From: Anaerotignum propionicum
GTDB lineage: Bacteria; Bacillota; Clostridia; Lachnospirales; Anaerotignaceae
Reading direction: 5' to 3'
DNA: 64,000 nucleotides
NCBI RefSeq assembly: GCF_024461735.1
Contig: NZ_JANGAD010000003.1
Location: forward strand, 1-64,000
Shown: piece after piece, positions 25,220 to 33,951 of the stretch
Numbering within the stretch: the first letter of the stretch is position 1
Layout: each line of letters starts with the position of its first letter
Position numbers and translations under genes: made by a program
The notes under the pieces: generated by a model
What the model saw: only the letters and a program-made list of their open reading frames with translations
Databases searched by the model: none
Told to the model about the DNA's origin: nothing

Positions 25220-25354
25220 ATGGTATTATTTGTTAGTATTAAAAATAAACTATTTTACAACTCAGATCCTCTTGTTGAACAGTCTAATGAATTATATTGG
25301 GAAGGTATTACTGTTGAAAAAAATGGGCTGTTTATTCTTGAATGGGGGAAGTAA
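25220..25354 (+). CDS. Small hypothetical ORF or gene fragment
   Basis: 44 codons from ATG 25220 reading MVLFVSIKNKLFYNSD... and ending ITVEKNGLFILEWGK. The composition is protein-like, whereas the overlapping frame from 25212 is not. No RBS precedes it. It could be the decayed 5' end of a larger gene joined to 25399-26076, which starts 45 bases later in another frame. Confidence 0.35.
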   Translation: MVLFVSIKNKLFYNSDPLVEQSNELYWEGITVEKNGLFILEWGK

Positions 25355-25398
25355 GATAGAAGATTGCAAAGAGCAGTCAATAATATGGAGCACATTTT

Positions 25399-26076
25399 AT
25401 GATAGATAATCCGAAAAATATTGCATACACACAAGATTATAAAATATATATAGAATCTTTTGATTGGCTATATATGCTGGATCCATCGAGAACGACTCAA
25501 TATATTATAGAAAATAAGTACATCTTAGAGATATTTTCGTATGAAAAATCCAAAGCAGGTAAAAAATTTCCAATTCAACATACCGTGTCAAAAGGTATAC
25601 TTAAAAGTTTAGATGGAATTATTATTGCTGAGTTTAAGTGCATTACTGGGTTTATATTTGCAAAATTAATTCACCATATGGATGGCAGAGAATATCTGAT
25701 ATTTAACATTGATTTGTATGGTTATTCAATTATGGACATGTCAAACCTATCGGTAGTGTCTTATGTTCCCGAGACTGTTCTTAATAAGGAAGAGTCTTTT
25801 ATTTGGCAAGAAAAGTATTATTGTAAAAAAAATAATATTTTGGTGGTTAGTGGGTGTTATTGGGCACACCCATCAGGCCTTCAATTTTACGACTTCTCTT
25901 GTCCAATGAGTGTGCCTCTCCCAATGTACACTGCCTATAATGAAAATAATTTCATAAATGATATATCACTTGACTATGATGTCGACTTTGTGACATTCTC
26001 AAAACTAGGAGAGTGTGTCGTGCGTTATAAAGATAAAAATGAGCAGACGAAAGAAACAACTGTAAAAATTCTTTAA
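25399..26076 (+). CDS. Hypothetical protein
   Basis: 225 residues, no signal peptide or membrane segment. Rich in aromatic residues and beta-strand-like stretches (GYSIMDMSNLSVVSYVPE, YYCKKNNILVVSGCYWAHPSGLQFYDFSCP), suggesting a beta-propeller-like or SMI1-unrelated beta fold. I do not recognise the family. No RBS is visible before ATG 25399, so it may be translated together with the small frame upstream or be part of a broken gene. Very low GC, as in other accessory genes nearby. Confidence 0.55.
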   Translation: MIDNPKNIAYTQDYKIYIESFDWLYMLDPSRTTQYIIENKYILEIFSYEKSKAGKKFPIQHTVSKGILKSLDGIIIAEFKCITGFIFAKLIHHMDGREYLIFNIDLYGYSIMDMSNLSVVSYVPETVLNKEESFIWQEKYYCKKNNILVVSGCYWAHPSGLQFYDFSCPMSVPLPMYTAYNENNFINDISLDYDVDFVTFSKLGECVVRYKDKNEQTKETTVKIL

Positions 26077-26208
26077 TGACTTTTTTAATTCAGGATTATT
26101 ATAGATAAACTAAAAACTTAAGTGAAATACAAAAACTCTAAATGCATACAATACAATGAAATATGCAGATATAAGATACTTAAGAAATACCTAGAAAGGA
26201 AGAGCATC

Positions 26209-26808
26209 ATGTCCGAATATTCATTACAAAAAGAGAATTTTAAAACAGTACTTAGAAAAGCACTTCTATTCTCTTTTATGTCGTTGTTATTGCCTTTAAT
26301 CTTATATTTTATTTTAAAATCATCAGTGGATGATTATATGATTCAAGGTGTTTTTAAATTGTTTTGCGGTTTATTTCTTGTTTATACTTTAATAAAGGAG
26401 AGCTTAAGAATATACCGAATTAGAAGAGACTGGTTTAGTTTTAAAATATCAATTACAGAAGATACCATTCATAAAAAACAATATAAAACTAAGGATACTA
26501 TCATTCCAATAAATCAAATAGTAAAAATAGTTCAAATTGCAGATGGTGTTTCTATTCAGTCTGAAGAAGCAAATAAATTTCTTTACATTCCAAATGATAT
26601 TGAAAACTATGAAGAAGTGCTTAGCAAATTAAATTGTTTAAGACCCATAGAAGTAAGTTCGCTGATGTCTATAAGAATTCCTTCTGAATATACTATCCGA
26701 CAACAGATTGTACCTGGAAGTGCTCTAAAACGCCTATCTCTAGTAATAGGCGCTGGATTTGGAATTCTTATATTTCTTTTTCTATTAATAGTAATAATAT
26801 TATCTTAG
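26209..26808 (+). CDS. Hypothetical membrane protein, PH-like domain
   Basis: 199 residues. Two hydrophobic hairpin segments at about 20-60 (LLFSFMSLLLPLILYFIL and GVFKLFCGLFLVYTLI), a soluble middle of about 100 residues with beta pattern ISITEDTIHKKQYKTKDTIIPINQIVKI typical of YdbT/PH-like membrane proteins, and a C-terminal anchor (LVIGAGFGILIFLFLLIVIIL). ATG 26209 has AAAGGAAG upstream. Function unknown. Confidence 0.6.
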   Translation: MSEYSLQKENFKTVLRKALLFSFMSLLLPLILYFILKSSVDDYMIQGVFKLFCGLFLVYTLIKESLRIYRIRRDWFSFKISITEDTIHKKQYKTKDTIIPINQIVKIVQIADGVSIQSEEANKFLYIPNDIENYEEVLSKLNCLRPIEVSSLMSIRIPSEYTIRQQIVPGSALKRLSLVIGAGFGILIFLFLLIVIILS

Positions 26809-26857
26809 AGGAGCATCATGAGAACATGTTTTAATAAACAAGGAAAGAACGTACAGT

Positions 26858-27826
26858 ATGTTTAAAATACGGATTATTAAGAAAATCGTAGCTGCATCCT
26901 TTGCACTGTCTCTTCTGCTTTCAGGCTGTGTCGGCAATGTTGGAAAAAGCGAACAAGAAAATAAAAATAGTTCGGAAGGTGTACAAACCGGAGATACAAG
27001 AATGTTTACCACTGTAAACGGAGAGGTTGAAATTCCTGTTCACCCCCAACGGGTGATTACGGATTGTGGTTTGCTTGGAAATGTTTTAGCCCTTGGAGTA
27101 GCCCCTGCCGCAATTGAGGATTACACCGCCACAGATGTGTCATATAAAGATTTGATTCAGGATATTAAGGTGTTGGAAAAGTGGGAGCCTGAATACCTTA
27201 TGGCTGAAAACCCTGATTTAATTGTCACTCAGTATAAAGACAATTATGAGCAGTTTTCTAAAATTGCACCAACGGTTTATGTACCGATTTATGAGCTTGA
27301 AACCGAAGAAATGCTTTCTTTTTTGGCGGATGCCTTAGGATTGGGCAGGGAGAAAGGGAAGGCAGTACTAGATACATATGATGCAAAGGTGCAGGATGCA
27401 AAAGAGAAATTAAAAGATACAGGACTGTATCAAAAAACCTTTAGTGTTATAAGAGTGCAAGGAGAAAATGAAATCGGTGTGCGTTGGAGCAATAACCTTG
27501 GAGGACAGATTTTATTTGGTGCGTTAGAATTGCCACAGACAGACGCGGCGTTAAGAGAGGTAAAGGCTGGTGTGGATTGGGGTGCGACACTTTCTTTTGA
27601 GGCTGTACCTGAATATATGGGGGACTACATACTTGTGACGGAGTCGGACAATTATCAGCTGACTGAAAATAATCCTGTATGGCGGTCTCTTCCTGCAGTA
27701 CAGAAGGGAAATATTATTGTGCTTTCCGAACCATTCATGTATTTGAATGATGTGTATTCTTGGTCGGCTCAATTGGATTTGGTTACTGAAGAGCTTCTAA
27801 CATTGGTTGAAAAAAATGGTGTGTAA
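26858..27826 (+). CDS. Iron/siderophore-type ABC transporter substrate-binding lipoprotein
   Basis: 322 residues. Lipoprotein signal with lipobox LLSGC (Cys at about 24). The mature protein has the Fe3+-siderophore/B12-binding fold (FecB/FhuD type): VHPQRVITDCGLLGNVLALGVAPAAIEDY, WEPEYLMAENPDLIVTQYKDNYEQFSKIAPTVYVP and a C-terminal NPVWRSLPAVQKGNIIVL. It delivers iron-chelate to a FecCD/FhuBG-type permease. No permease or ATPase gene is adjacent, so it is an orphan that must share a transporter encoded elsewhere. RBS AAGGAAAG. Confidence 0.9.
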   Translation: MFKIRIIKKIVAASFALSLLLSGCVGNVGKSEQENKNSSEGVQTGDTRMFTTVNGEVEIPVHPQRVITDCGLLGNVLALGVAPAAIEDYTATDVSYKDLIQDIKVLEKWEPEYLMAENPDLIVTQYKDNYEQFSKIAPTVYVPIYELETEEMLSFLADALGLGREKGKAVLDTYDAKVQDAKEKLKDTGLYQKTFSVIRVQGENEIGVRWSNNLGGQILFGALELPQTDAALREVKAGVDWGATLSFEAVPEYMGDYILVTESDNYQLTENNPVWRSLPAVQKGNIIVLSEPFMYLNDVYSWSAQLDLVTEELLTLVEKNGV

Positions 27827-27886
27827 GGAAAGTCTGCGGAACGTGATTTTTGCTACACCTTAGAAATGTAGTAAAGCATAAAATAG

Positions 27887-27930
27887 GCAGAAAGAATACA
27901 GGATAATTTGTATTTCTTTCTGCTTTATTT
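27887..27930 (+). terminator. Terminator after binding-protein gene
   Basis: GGCAGAAAGAATACA (27887-27900) pairs with TGTATTTCTTTCTGC (27909-27923) with one bulge, then TTTATTT. The rest of 27931-28152 shows no gene. Confidence 0.75.
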
Positions 27931-28152
27931 ATTTGAGTGAATGGGATTCTATGACTGTAATTAGACTGATAAAAAGATGCCAAATTTTTATGAAGGTTCT
28001 TTTCTTTCCCTCAAGATGAAGAGTTAGAAAAGATTTATTGAAGTTTGTTACTGGTATCGCAAGTGTTGCGGATATTATGTAAATCATGGCTCAGTCTGAA
28101 TTAATTATTAAGGAAATTTTGCGTACTTATTCTGTGTTATTGTGGTTAGGGA

Positions 28153-28181
28153 TTGACAACTAAGGTAATTTATTTTACAAT
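28153..28181 (+). promoter_or_regulatory. Sigma-A promoter of marR-yczE-like operon, with direct repeats
   Basis: TTGACA (28153-28158), 17-base spacer, TACAAT (28176-28181). Just downstream AGGATACAAA occurs twice (28191-28200 and 28207-28216), a possible operator for the MarR protein. Confidence 0.85.
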
Positions 28182-28229
28182 ATTAAGGTTAGGATACAAA
28201 TAATGAGGATACAAACAATTGGAGGAAAT

Positions 28230-28661
28230 ATGAATCAGAGTTTTCATTACTTGCTTATGATTAATCAGGCATTATTTCAGAAAAAAGTATTTTACGGGTT
28301 AGTTGAAACAGGTTTAACATCTGGACAGCCAAAAGTATTAGATTACCTTAGTTTGCATGATGGAAGTATACAAAAGGATATCGCTTTTGGATGTCAGATA
28401 GATCCAGCTACACTAACAGGAATATTAAAAATTATGGAAGAAAAGGGGTTAGTAGAGCGACGTACGTTAAACGGCAATCAGCGCTCAAGCTATGTATATT
28501 TGACAGATTTGGGAAAGGAAAAGGCGGAAAAGGTTGCAGAGACCTTTCGTGCCATAGAAACAGAAGTGTTTCATGGGATTGAAAAAAATGAGAAGGAAAA
28601 GTTTATGAATATTTTTTATAAAATATGCAGTAATATGATTGATATGGAGAAACTACAATGA
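28230..28661 (+). CDS. MarR-family transcriptional regulator
   Basis: 143 residues, winged helix dimer. GLTSGQPKVLDYLSLHDGSIQKDIAFGCQIDPATLTGILKIMEEKGLVERRTLNGNQRSSYVYLTDLGKEKAE covers the HTH and wing. ATG 28230 follows TTGGAGG; an in-frame ATG at 28203 lacks an RBS and lies in the repeats. Its stop overlaps the start of the membrane-protein gene (ATGA), so it likely regulates that gene and itself. Confidence 0.92.
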   Translation: MNQSFHYLLMINQALFQKKVFYGLVETGLTSGQPKVLDYLSLHDGSIQKDIAFGCQIDPATLTGILKIMEEKGLVERRTLNGNQRSSYVYLTDLGKEKAEKVAETFRAIETEVFHGIEKNEKEKFMNIFYKICSNMIDMEKLQ

Positions 28662-29344
28662 GTAAAAAAGAGATATTAAAACGATACGTTTTATTTAGTA
28701 TAGGATTATTATTAAATTCATTTGGTGTAAGTTTTATTACAAAAGCAAATCTTGGCACATCACCAATTTCCAGTATCCCATATACATTCAGTTTAGCATT
28801 TAAACCCACACTTGGTATGTTCACTCTATATATGAGTATTCTTCTAATTATAATTCAAATCATGTTACTGCGAAAGAGTTTTTCAAGACAATATTTATTG
28901 CAAATACCGGTGTCTTTGGCTTTTTCATGGTTTATTGATCTCACTATGAAAGTACTGTCTTTTATGGAACCAGATAAGTATTACATGAAAGTTCTCTCTC
29001 TGGTTGTTGGCTGCATAATATTAGGAGTAGGTGTTTATATGGAGATGGCTGCAGATGTTGTAATGCTGCCGGGAGAAGCATTTGTGAAAGCAGTGTCGGT
29101 TACATTTCATAAAGATTTTGGTAAGACAAAGGTTATATTTGATTCATCAATCACAATTATAGCTGGTGTAATAGGATTTCTTATTTTCCATAAACTTGCT
29201 GGTGTGCGTGAAGGAACAATTGTTGCTGCACTGTTTGTAGGAATGATAGCGCGATTTTTGAAAAGAAAGTTGAGCTTTGTTGAGAACCTCCTGTCGGGAA
29301 ATGTAATAGAGGATAAAAAAGTGGTTGCAGCAGAATTAAGATAA
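28658..29344 (+). CDS. YczE/YitT-like integral membrane protein
   Basis: 228 residues with five or six membrane helices. RYVLFSIGLLLNSFGVSFITKANLGTSPISSIPYTFSLAF is the signature of the YczE/YyaS/YitT family; MEMAADVVMLPGEAFVKAVS is a second conserved segment. The function of the family is poorly known (YczE has been linked to secondary metabolite synthesis and some members to transport). Overlaps marR by four bases, so it is translationally coupled and under that regulator. Confidence 0.85.
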   Translation: MSKKEILKRYVLFSIGLLLNSFGVSFITKANLGTSPISSIPYTFSLAFKPTLGMFTLYMSILLIIIQIMLLRKSFSRQYLLQIPVSLAFSWFIDLTMKVLSFMEPDKYYMKVLSLVVGCIILGVGVYMEMAADVVMLPGEAFVKAVSVTFHKDFGKTKVIFDSSITIIAGVIGFLIFHKLAGVREGTIVAALFVGMIARFLKRKLSFVENLLSGNVIEDKKVVAAELR

Positions 29345-29499
29345 GGTTGTTTTTCTGAGGTTGACTTTGATGAGGATAGTTATTTAGCTGTATATGAAAG
29401 TGAGAGCACCTATGCTGATGGCAAGGGCCATATTGCCTGCTTTATAAACTGAATGAAGAATGTGAATATGCTGATTATTTTTCTGATTTGGAAGAATGA
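29345..29499 (+). pseudogene. Frameshifted gene remnant
   Basis: Right after the stop of the membrane protein, a frame reads EVDFDEDSYLAVYESEST then GKGHIACFIN and stops (29452). Shifting one base gives KLNEECEYADYFSDLEE ending at 29499. The amino acid composition in both pieces is protein-like and acidic, and the join point is clear. No start codon or RBS. I do not recognise the family. Confidence 0.5.
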
Positions 29500-29596
29500 T
29501 GTAATGAAATAATAGAAATTACTTAATTCACAAGTAATCCATTTGATGACGAATTAGACACTTAAAAGAGAAATAAATTAAAACAAGTCCAACTTT

Positions 29597-29626
29597 GTTC
29601 TATTCCTGTATTTGAAACATAATAAT
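29597..29626 (+). promoter_or_regulatory. Candidate sigma-E promoter of spoIVA
   Basis: CATAATAAT at 29618-29626 resembles the sigma-E -10 (CATACAAT) with TCTATT about 14 bases upstream. spoIVA is sigma-E-dependent in B. subtilis. The match is loose. Confidence 0.35.
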
Positions 29627-29668
29627 ATATTGTATGGATACAGTTAGAAATCAAAGGAGGAAATTGTC

Positions 29669-31147
29669 GTGGAGAAATTTGATATTTATAAGGATATTGC
29701 TGAAAGAACAGGCGGAGATATTTACATTGGAGTGGTTGGCCCCGTGCGTACAGGAAAATCCACGTTTATCAAGCGGTTTATGGACTTGTTGGTGCTTCCT
29801 AATATTCAAAATGTTCATTCCAGAGAGCGGGCTAAAGATGAATTGCCTCAATCTGCTTCAGGAAGAACAATTATGACAACGGAGCCTAAATTTGTGCCCA
29901 ATGAAGCTGTTCAAATTACCCTTGGCGATAATACGGATATGCGTGTTCGCATGATCGATTGCGTGGGCTATTTGGTTCCCGAAGCGGAGGGGCATATGGA
30001 TGGGGAAATTCCCCGTATGGTACATACACCTTGGTCGGAAAATGCCATGCCGTTTATAGAAGCGGCAGAAATGGGCACAAAGAAAGTAATTACCGACCAT
30101 TCTACCATTGGCATTGTGGTGACAACAGATGGCTCTGTAACGGAATTATCCAGAGAGAACTATATTGATGCTGAGGAAAGAGTTATTGAGGAACTTAAGG
30201 AAATGGGAAAACCTTTCGTAATTCTTCTGAATACAGCTTCACCTTATGGAGAATCTACAGCCATCTTGGTTCGAGAGATGGAGGAAAAATATGGGGTTCC
30301 CGTTATTCCTGTAAACGTTGCCCAGCTAAAAGCGGAAGACATTAAAACCATTTTGGAGCGAGTATTATATCAATTTCCAATGCGTGAAATCCGTTTTTAT
30401 TTCCCCGGATGGGTGGAGACGCTGGAGGATGACCATTGGCTGAAAGACTCTCTGATTGAGGGATTGAAGGAGGTCATGGATAAGGCTGACCGTTTAGCCG
30501 ATGTTTCCGGTGCCATTGTAGCCTTAGAAAGTAAAGATTTCCTTAAAAAGGCCTTTTCAGATCGTATGTTACCGGGAGAAGGCGCTGTGGATGTTGCGCT
30601 AACCTTTGAGGATGGCTTATTCTATCGTATTTTAAGTGAAACCGTTGATTTACCCATTGAAAATGACTATGCCCTTATTTCCACCATTAAGATGCTTTCG
30701 GAAACCAAGAAAGAATATGATAAGATTGCCACGGCATTGAACGATGTGAAGCGCAAAGGCTATGGCGTGGTTACCCCTGTGTTTGAGGAGATTTCCTTGG
30801 AGAAGCCAGAGGTATTCAAACAGGGAAGCCGCTATGGCATTAAGCTGAAAGCAAAAGGTGAATCTATCCATTTAATCAAAGCGGATGTGGAAACAGAAGT
30901 TTCACCCATTATCGGGAATGAAGACCAGTCTCGTGAGTTTATTGATAATTTGATTGCAGACTATGAATCTGAGCCTGAAAAAATTTGGGACTTGAATATT
31001 TTTGGACGCACGTTAAGTGCAATGGTGAGCGAAGGCATGCAAAACAAGATTTATCGTATGCCGGAGGATGCACAATTTAAAATGGCAGAAACCCTGCAAA
31101 AGATTGTAAACGAAGGAAGCGGCGGTTTGATTTGCATTATTCTTTAA
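29669..31147 (+). CDS. spoIVA: Stage IV sporulation protein A
   Basis: 492 residues, normal length. SpoIVA is an ATPase that polymerises on the forespore surface and forms the basement layer of the spore coat. Walker A GVVGPVRTGKSTF at about 22-34, switch-like DCVGYLVPEAEGH, and the conserved C terminus ending SGGLICIIL that contacts SpoVM and the membrane. GTG start with AAAGGAGG upstream. Monocistronic with a strong terminator. It shows that the organism makes endospores. Confidence 0.98.
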   Translation: MEKFDIYKDIAERTGGDIYIGVVGPVRTGKSTFIKRFMDLLVLPNIQNVHSRERAKDELPQSASGRTIMTTEPKFVPNEAVQITLGDNTDMRVRMIDCVGYLVPEAEGHMDGEIPRMVHTPWSENAMPFIEAAEMGTKKVITDHSTIGIVVTTDGSVTELSRENYIDAEERVIEELKEMGKPFVILLNTASPYGESTAILVREMEEKYGVPVIPVNVAQLKAEDIKTILERVLYQFPMREIRFYFPGWVETLEDDHWLKDSLIEGLKEVMDKADRLADVSGAIVALESKDFLKKAFSDRMLPGEGAVDVALTFEDGLFYRILSETVDLPIENDYALISTIKMLSETKKEYDKIATALNDVKRKGYGVVTPVFEEISLEKPEVFKQGSRYGIKLKAKGESIHLIKADVETEVSPIIGNEDQSREFIDNLIADYESEPEKIWDLNIFGRTLSAMVSEGMQNKIYRMPEDAQFKMAETLQKIVNEGSGGLICIIL

Positions 31148-31152
31148 TGCGC

Positions 31153-31191
31153 AAAACGGTTGTTGTCGAAAGACAACAGCCGTTTTGTTTT
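31153..31191 (+). terminator. Terminator after spoIVA
   Basis: AAAACGGTTGTTGTC (31153-31167) / GACAACAGCCGTTTT (31172-31186) with a GAAA tetraloop and one G-U pair, then TGTTTT. Confidence 0.92.
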
Positions 31192-31306
31192 GGAGTGTTT
31201 TGATGCGTGATTAAGATACGGCTCAACTAATTAGAACACAAGAATGAAATGGAATTGTGTGTAATTAGAACAAAAGATTGTTATATTTATTGGTAATCTT
31301 ACATAG

Positions 31307-31335
31307 TTGTGAGAAATGTAATTCTCCTGTACAAT
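31307..31335 (+). promoter_or_regulatory. Sigma-A promoter of acoR
   Basis: TTGTGA (31307-31312), 17-base spacer, TACAAT (31330-31335); start codon 46 bases downstream. acoR is thus transcribed by the main sigma factor while its target operon uses sigma-54. Confidence 0.75.
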
Positions 31336-31380
31336 AGAGATAAGACTTTTGAGACAAAATGAGTTTTAAAGGGGGATAAA

Positions 31381-33318
31381 ATGATGGAAATTGAGATTTT
31401 GCAAGAAATATGGGATCATTTTGTCAAAACAGGTGAGACAGATGAAAGAATGAATCCAATTGTAGAAAAGTCATGGAAGAAATGCCAGCACAATGGCTTA
31501 GACCCCATGAAGGGCAGAGGGCGTTGTGCCGATGATAAAGTATTTCAAAGTATTCGGGCAGCAAATAAGGAGCTTTTGGAAATTGCTTTGCCCGTTATGC
31601 AAAGTGTATACGAAATTGTGAAGCAATCCCACTTTTTATTGGTTTTGACAGATAGTGTTGGTTACATACTGGAAACCATAGGGGATATGGCGGTTGAAAA
31701 AATGTCTAAGGAGCTGGAGTTTGTCAAAGGCTCCCTTTGGAGCGATTTAGAGGTTGGCACCAATGCCATCGGCATTGCCTTGGACTATGATACGTCTATT
31801 CAAATGGTAGGGCCGGAGCATTACGGTTTGCCCCATCATCAATGGACATGCTCCGCTGCACCCATACATGGTGCCAATGGCGAAATCATTGGTTGCTTGG
31901 ATATATCGGGGGACTTTCACTATGCCCAGCCCCATACCCATACATTAGGGCTTGTGGTTGCAGCGGCCTTTAGCATAGAAACCATGATAAAACAGCAGCA
32001 AAGTGCAAGGCTTATGAGAAAAACCCTAGATAGCAGTGAAAATGGAATTGTTCTGTTAAACGATGCATTTTGCCCAATATGGATTAATCAAGCCGCAGAA
32101 AAAAGCTTTGGATTGACCATGAATCTTTTGGAAAATTCAGATTTTCGAGAGTATATGCCTGATGTGGATTGGACCCAATTACAGCATTGGGAGCAGGAAC
32201 GACAATATATTACCAATGACACTCGCCTTTTGGTGGGACGGCATATTTACGATTGCAGTGCAACCATGTCCCCCACCCTAGATGGGGATATTAGAACCTT
32301 TACAGTTACATTAAAACGACAAGAATATCTGATAGATTCTGTAAACAAAGTTTCGGGAAATCGGGCGAATTACACCTTTGAGCACATTTATGCCCAAGAC
32401 CCTTTGATGAGAAAAACCATACAATTGGCGCAAAAATTTGCTTGCTATGATGGAGTGGTTTTGATTGAAGGTGAAAGCGGAACAGGGAAAGAGCTGTTTG
32501 CGCAAGCAATACATAACGAGAGCAGTCGGGCAAAGGGACCTTTTGTAGCAGTGAATTGTGCTTCTTTGCCAAGGGATTTAATTGAAAGTGAATTGTTTGG
32601 GTATGAAAAGGGTGCTTTCACTGGCGCCTTAAAGGAAGGAAACCCTGGAAAATTTGAACTTGCCAATTCAGGAACGCTGTTTTTGGATGAAATTGGAGAG
32701 ATGCCTTTGGAGTTTCAGGCAAAACTTTTGCGGGCGGTGGAATCCCTGCGCATTCGCCGATTGGGCGGAACCCAGGAAAGAAAGCTTGATGTGCGGGTGA
32801 TTGCCGCAACAAACCGAAACTTGCGTACCGAGTCGGAGCAGGGACGTTTTCGCCAAGATTTGTTTTATCGCCTAAACGTATTGAAACTGGATATACCCCC
32901 CTTGCGGGATCGTCCGTTGGACATCAAAGGCTGTGCTGAGATATTTTTGGATCGCTTTAACAAACGTTATCCAAAGCAGCAAAAAAACATGTCCGAGGGA
33001 TATTTGGATGCGCTGATGCAATATGATTGGCCCGGAAATGTGCGTGAATTACAAAACAGCATAGAAAGAACTTTTTATGCATGCAATGAAGACACCTTGA
33101 CTACGGAGGACTTTTGTTATGTCATTGGCAATTCAAAATTACAATCAAAAACTGTTCCCCAAACAGATACCATGTATCATGAAGTATTAAAAGCTTTGCA
33201 AGGTGCAAAAGGAAATATTGATGATGCTGCTAAGAGCTTACAGGTAAGTCGGGCAACTTTCTATCGCATATGTAAAAAGTGTGGCATTCAACCGAAAAAA
33301 GTAAAAGTCATAGATTGA
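31381..33318 (+). CDS. acoR: Sigma-54-dependent activator of acetoin catabolism
   Basis: 645 residues. N-terminal GAF-type sensor (about 55-200, [15 protein letters not shown] is a typical AcoR segment), a PAS-like region (about 205-310), an AAA+ domain with Walker [10 protein letters not shown] (~364) and the sigma-54-contacting GAFTGA (~411), and a Fis-type HTH at the C terminus ([26 protein letters not shown]). AcoR activates the acetoin dehydrogenase operon with sigma-54 RNA polymerase. The operon and a -24/-12 promoter follow directly. RBS AAGGGGG; ATG 31381 or 31384. Confidence 0.94.
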   Translation: MMEIEILQEIWDHFVKTGETDERMNPIVEKSWKKCQHNGLDPMKGRGRCADDKVFQSIRAANKELLEIALPVMQSVYEIVKQSHFLLVLTDSVGYILETIGDMAVEKMSKELEFVKGSLWSDLEVGTNAIGIALDYDTSIQMVGPEHYGLPHHQWTCSAAPIHGANGEIIGCLDISGDFHYAQPHTHTLGLVVAAAFSIETMIKQQQSARLMRKTLDSSENGIVLLNDAFCPIWINQAAEKSFGLTMNLLENSDFREYMPDVDWTQLQHWEQERQYITNDTRLLVGRHIYDCSATMSPTLDGDIRTFTVTLKRQEYLIDSVNKVSGNRANYTFEHIYAQDPLMRKTIQLAQKFACYDGVVLIEGESGTGKELFAQAIHNESSRAKGPFVAVNCASLPRDLIESELFGYEKGAFTGALKEGNPGKFELANSGTLFLDEIGEMPLEFQAKLLRAVESLRIRRLGGTQERKLDVRVIAATNRNLRTESEQGRFRQDLFYRLNVLKLDIPPLRDRPLDIKGCAEIFLDRFNKRYPKQQKNMSEGYLDALMQYDWPGNVRELQNSIERTFYACNEDTLTTEDFCYVIGNSKLQSKTVPQTDTMYHEVLKALQGAKGNIDDAAKSLQVSRATFYRICKKCGIQPKKVKVID

Positions 33319-33350
33319 GATTTCTCATTGTATCATGAGAAATTATCGAG

Positions 33351-33401
33351 ACCGTGAGATATTTGAGAGAAATTTTTTCTCAAAAATCTTACGGTTTTTT
33401 T
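33351..33401 (+). terminator. Terminator after acoR
   Basis: Long stem ACCGTGAGATATTTGAGA / TTCTCAAAAATCTTACGGT with few mismatches, followed by seven T. It insulates acoR from the sigma-54 operon. Confidence 0.85.
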
Positions 33402-33439
33402 GCGTTTTAGACAAAATAAACAAAAAATTTTATCAAAGT

Positions 33440-33476
33440 CTCATGATGCTCCATTGTATTTGTGCAAGTGCACAAA
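33440..33476 (+). promoter_or_regulatory. Candidate activator-binding sites upstream of aco operon
   Basis: TCTCATGAT at 33440-33448 is the exact reverse complement of ATCATGAGA at 33333-33341; the latter forms a dyad with ATTTCTCAT (33320-33328). A separate perfect dyad TTTGTGCA-AG-TGCACAAA lies at 33459-33476, 20 bases before the -24 box. Either set could be AcoR enhancer sites; this is inference. Confidence 0.4.
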
Positions 33477-33496
33477 ATTGTGGTAACCGCCAAATG

Positions 33497-33512
33497 TGGC
33501 ACAAACCTTGCT
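33497..33512 (+). promoter_or_regulatory. Sigma-54 (-24/-12) promoter of aco operon
   Basis: TGGCAC at 33497-33502 and TTGCT at 33508-33512; the invariant GG and GC are separated by exactly 10 bases. It is 40 bases before the first gene and directly downstream of a sigma-54 activator gene. Confidence 0.93.
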
Positions 33513-33551
33513 TTATAAATAGTACAGAAACAAGGCAGAGGGAGGTGAAGT

Positions 33552-33914
33552 ATGAAGCGTTATATCATTGAATTTGGAATGGGCACGGATTTTCATGGTC
33601 AGGATGCAGGTAAAGCGGCAGTAAAGGCGGTGAAGGATGCAGTTTCACGCAGTTGTCTGTGTGGTTTAACAGAAGTTTTGGGCCTAGAGGACTTAAATCA
33701 GTCGGTACAAATTCAAGTGACAGTGGCAGTTTCAAGGCCGGAGGAGGTAAATCCTGTTGAGATTGCAAACTGTTTACCCATTGGTCAAGTGGAGGTAAAG
33801 GCGGTTAAAGGAGGCTTGCATGTACCAGGGCTTTTTATACCAAGGTTTGGAGATAAAGACGACAGTATAGAAGTTGCCATTGCGGCGGTAGAGGTTAGGA
33901 TTCTGGAACCATAA
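33552..33914 (+). CDS. Lin0512 family protein
   Basis: 120 residues. YIIEFGMGTDFHGQDAGKAAVKAVKDAVSRSCLCGL and GLHVPGLFIPRFGDKDDSIEVAIAAVEV match the small Lin0512 (TIGR02058) family, of unknown function, which often accompanies acetoin dehydrogenase genes. No cofactor motif is clear; a Cys pair (SCLC) is present. First gene of the sigma-54 operon, RBS GGGAGGTG. Its place at the head of the operon suggests a role in acetoin cleavage or enzyme assembly. Confidence 0.85.
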   Translation: MKRYIIEFGMGTDFHGQDAGKAAVKAVKDAVSRSCLCGLTEVLGLEDLNQSVQIQVTVAVSRPEEVNPVEIANCLPIGQVEVKAVKGGLHVPGLFIPRFGDKDDSIEVAIAAVEVRILEP

Positions 33915-33951
33915 GGCGTTCTTGAACAATATTTCAAAGGAGGTTTATGAA

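Noticed and set aside
25212-25409. 65-codon frame starting at 25212
   Set aside because: Composition (poly-Leu/Asn, no pattern) is worse than that of the overlapping frame from 25220; no RBS.
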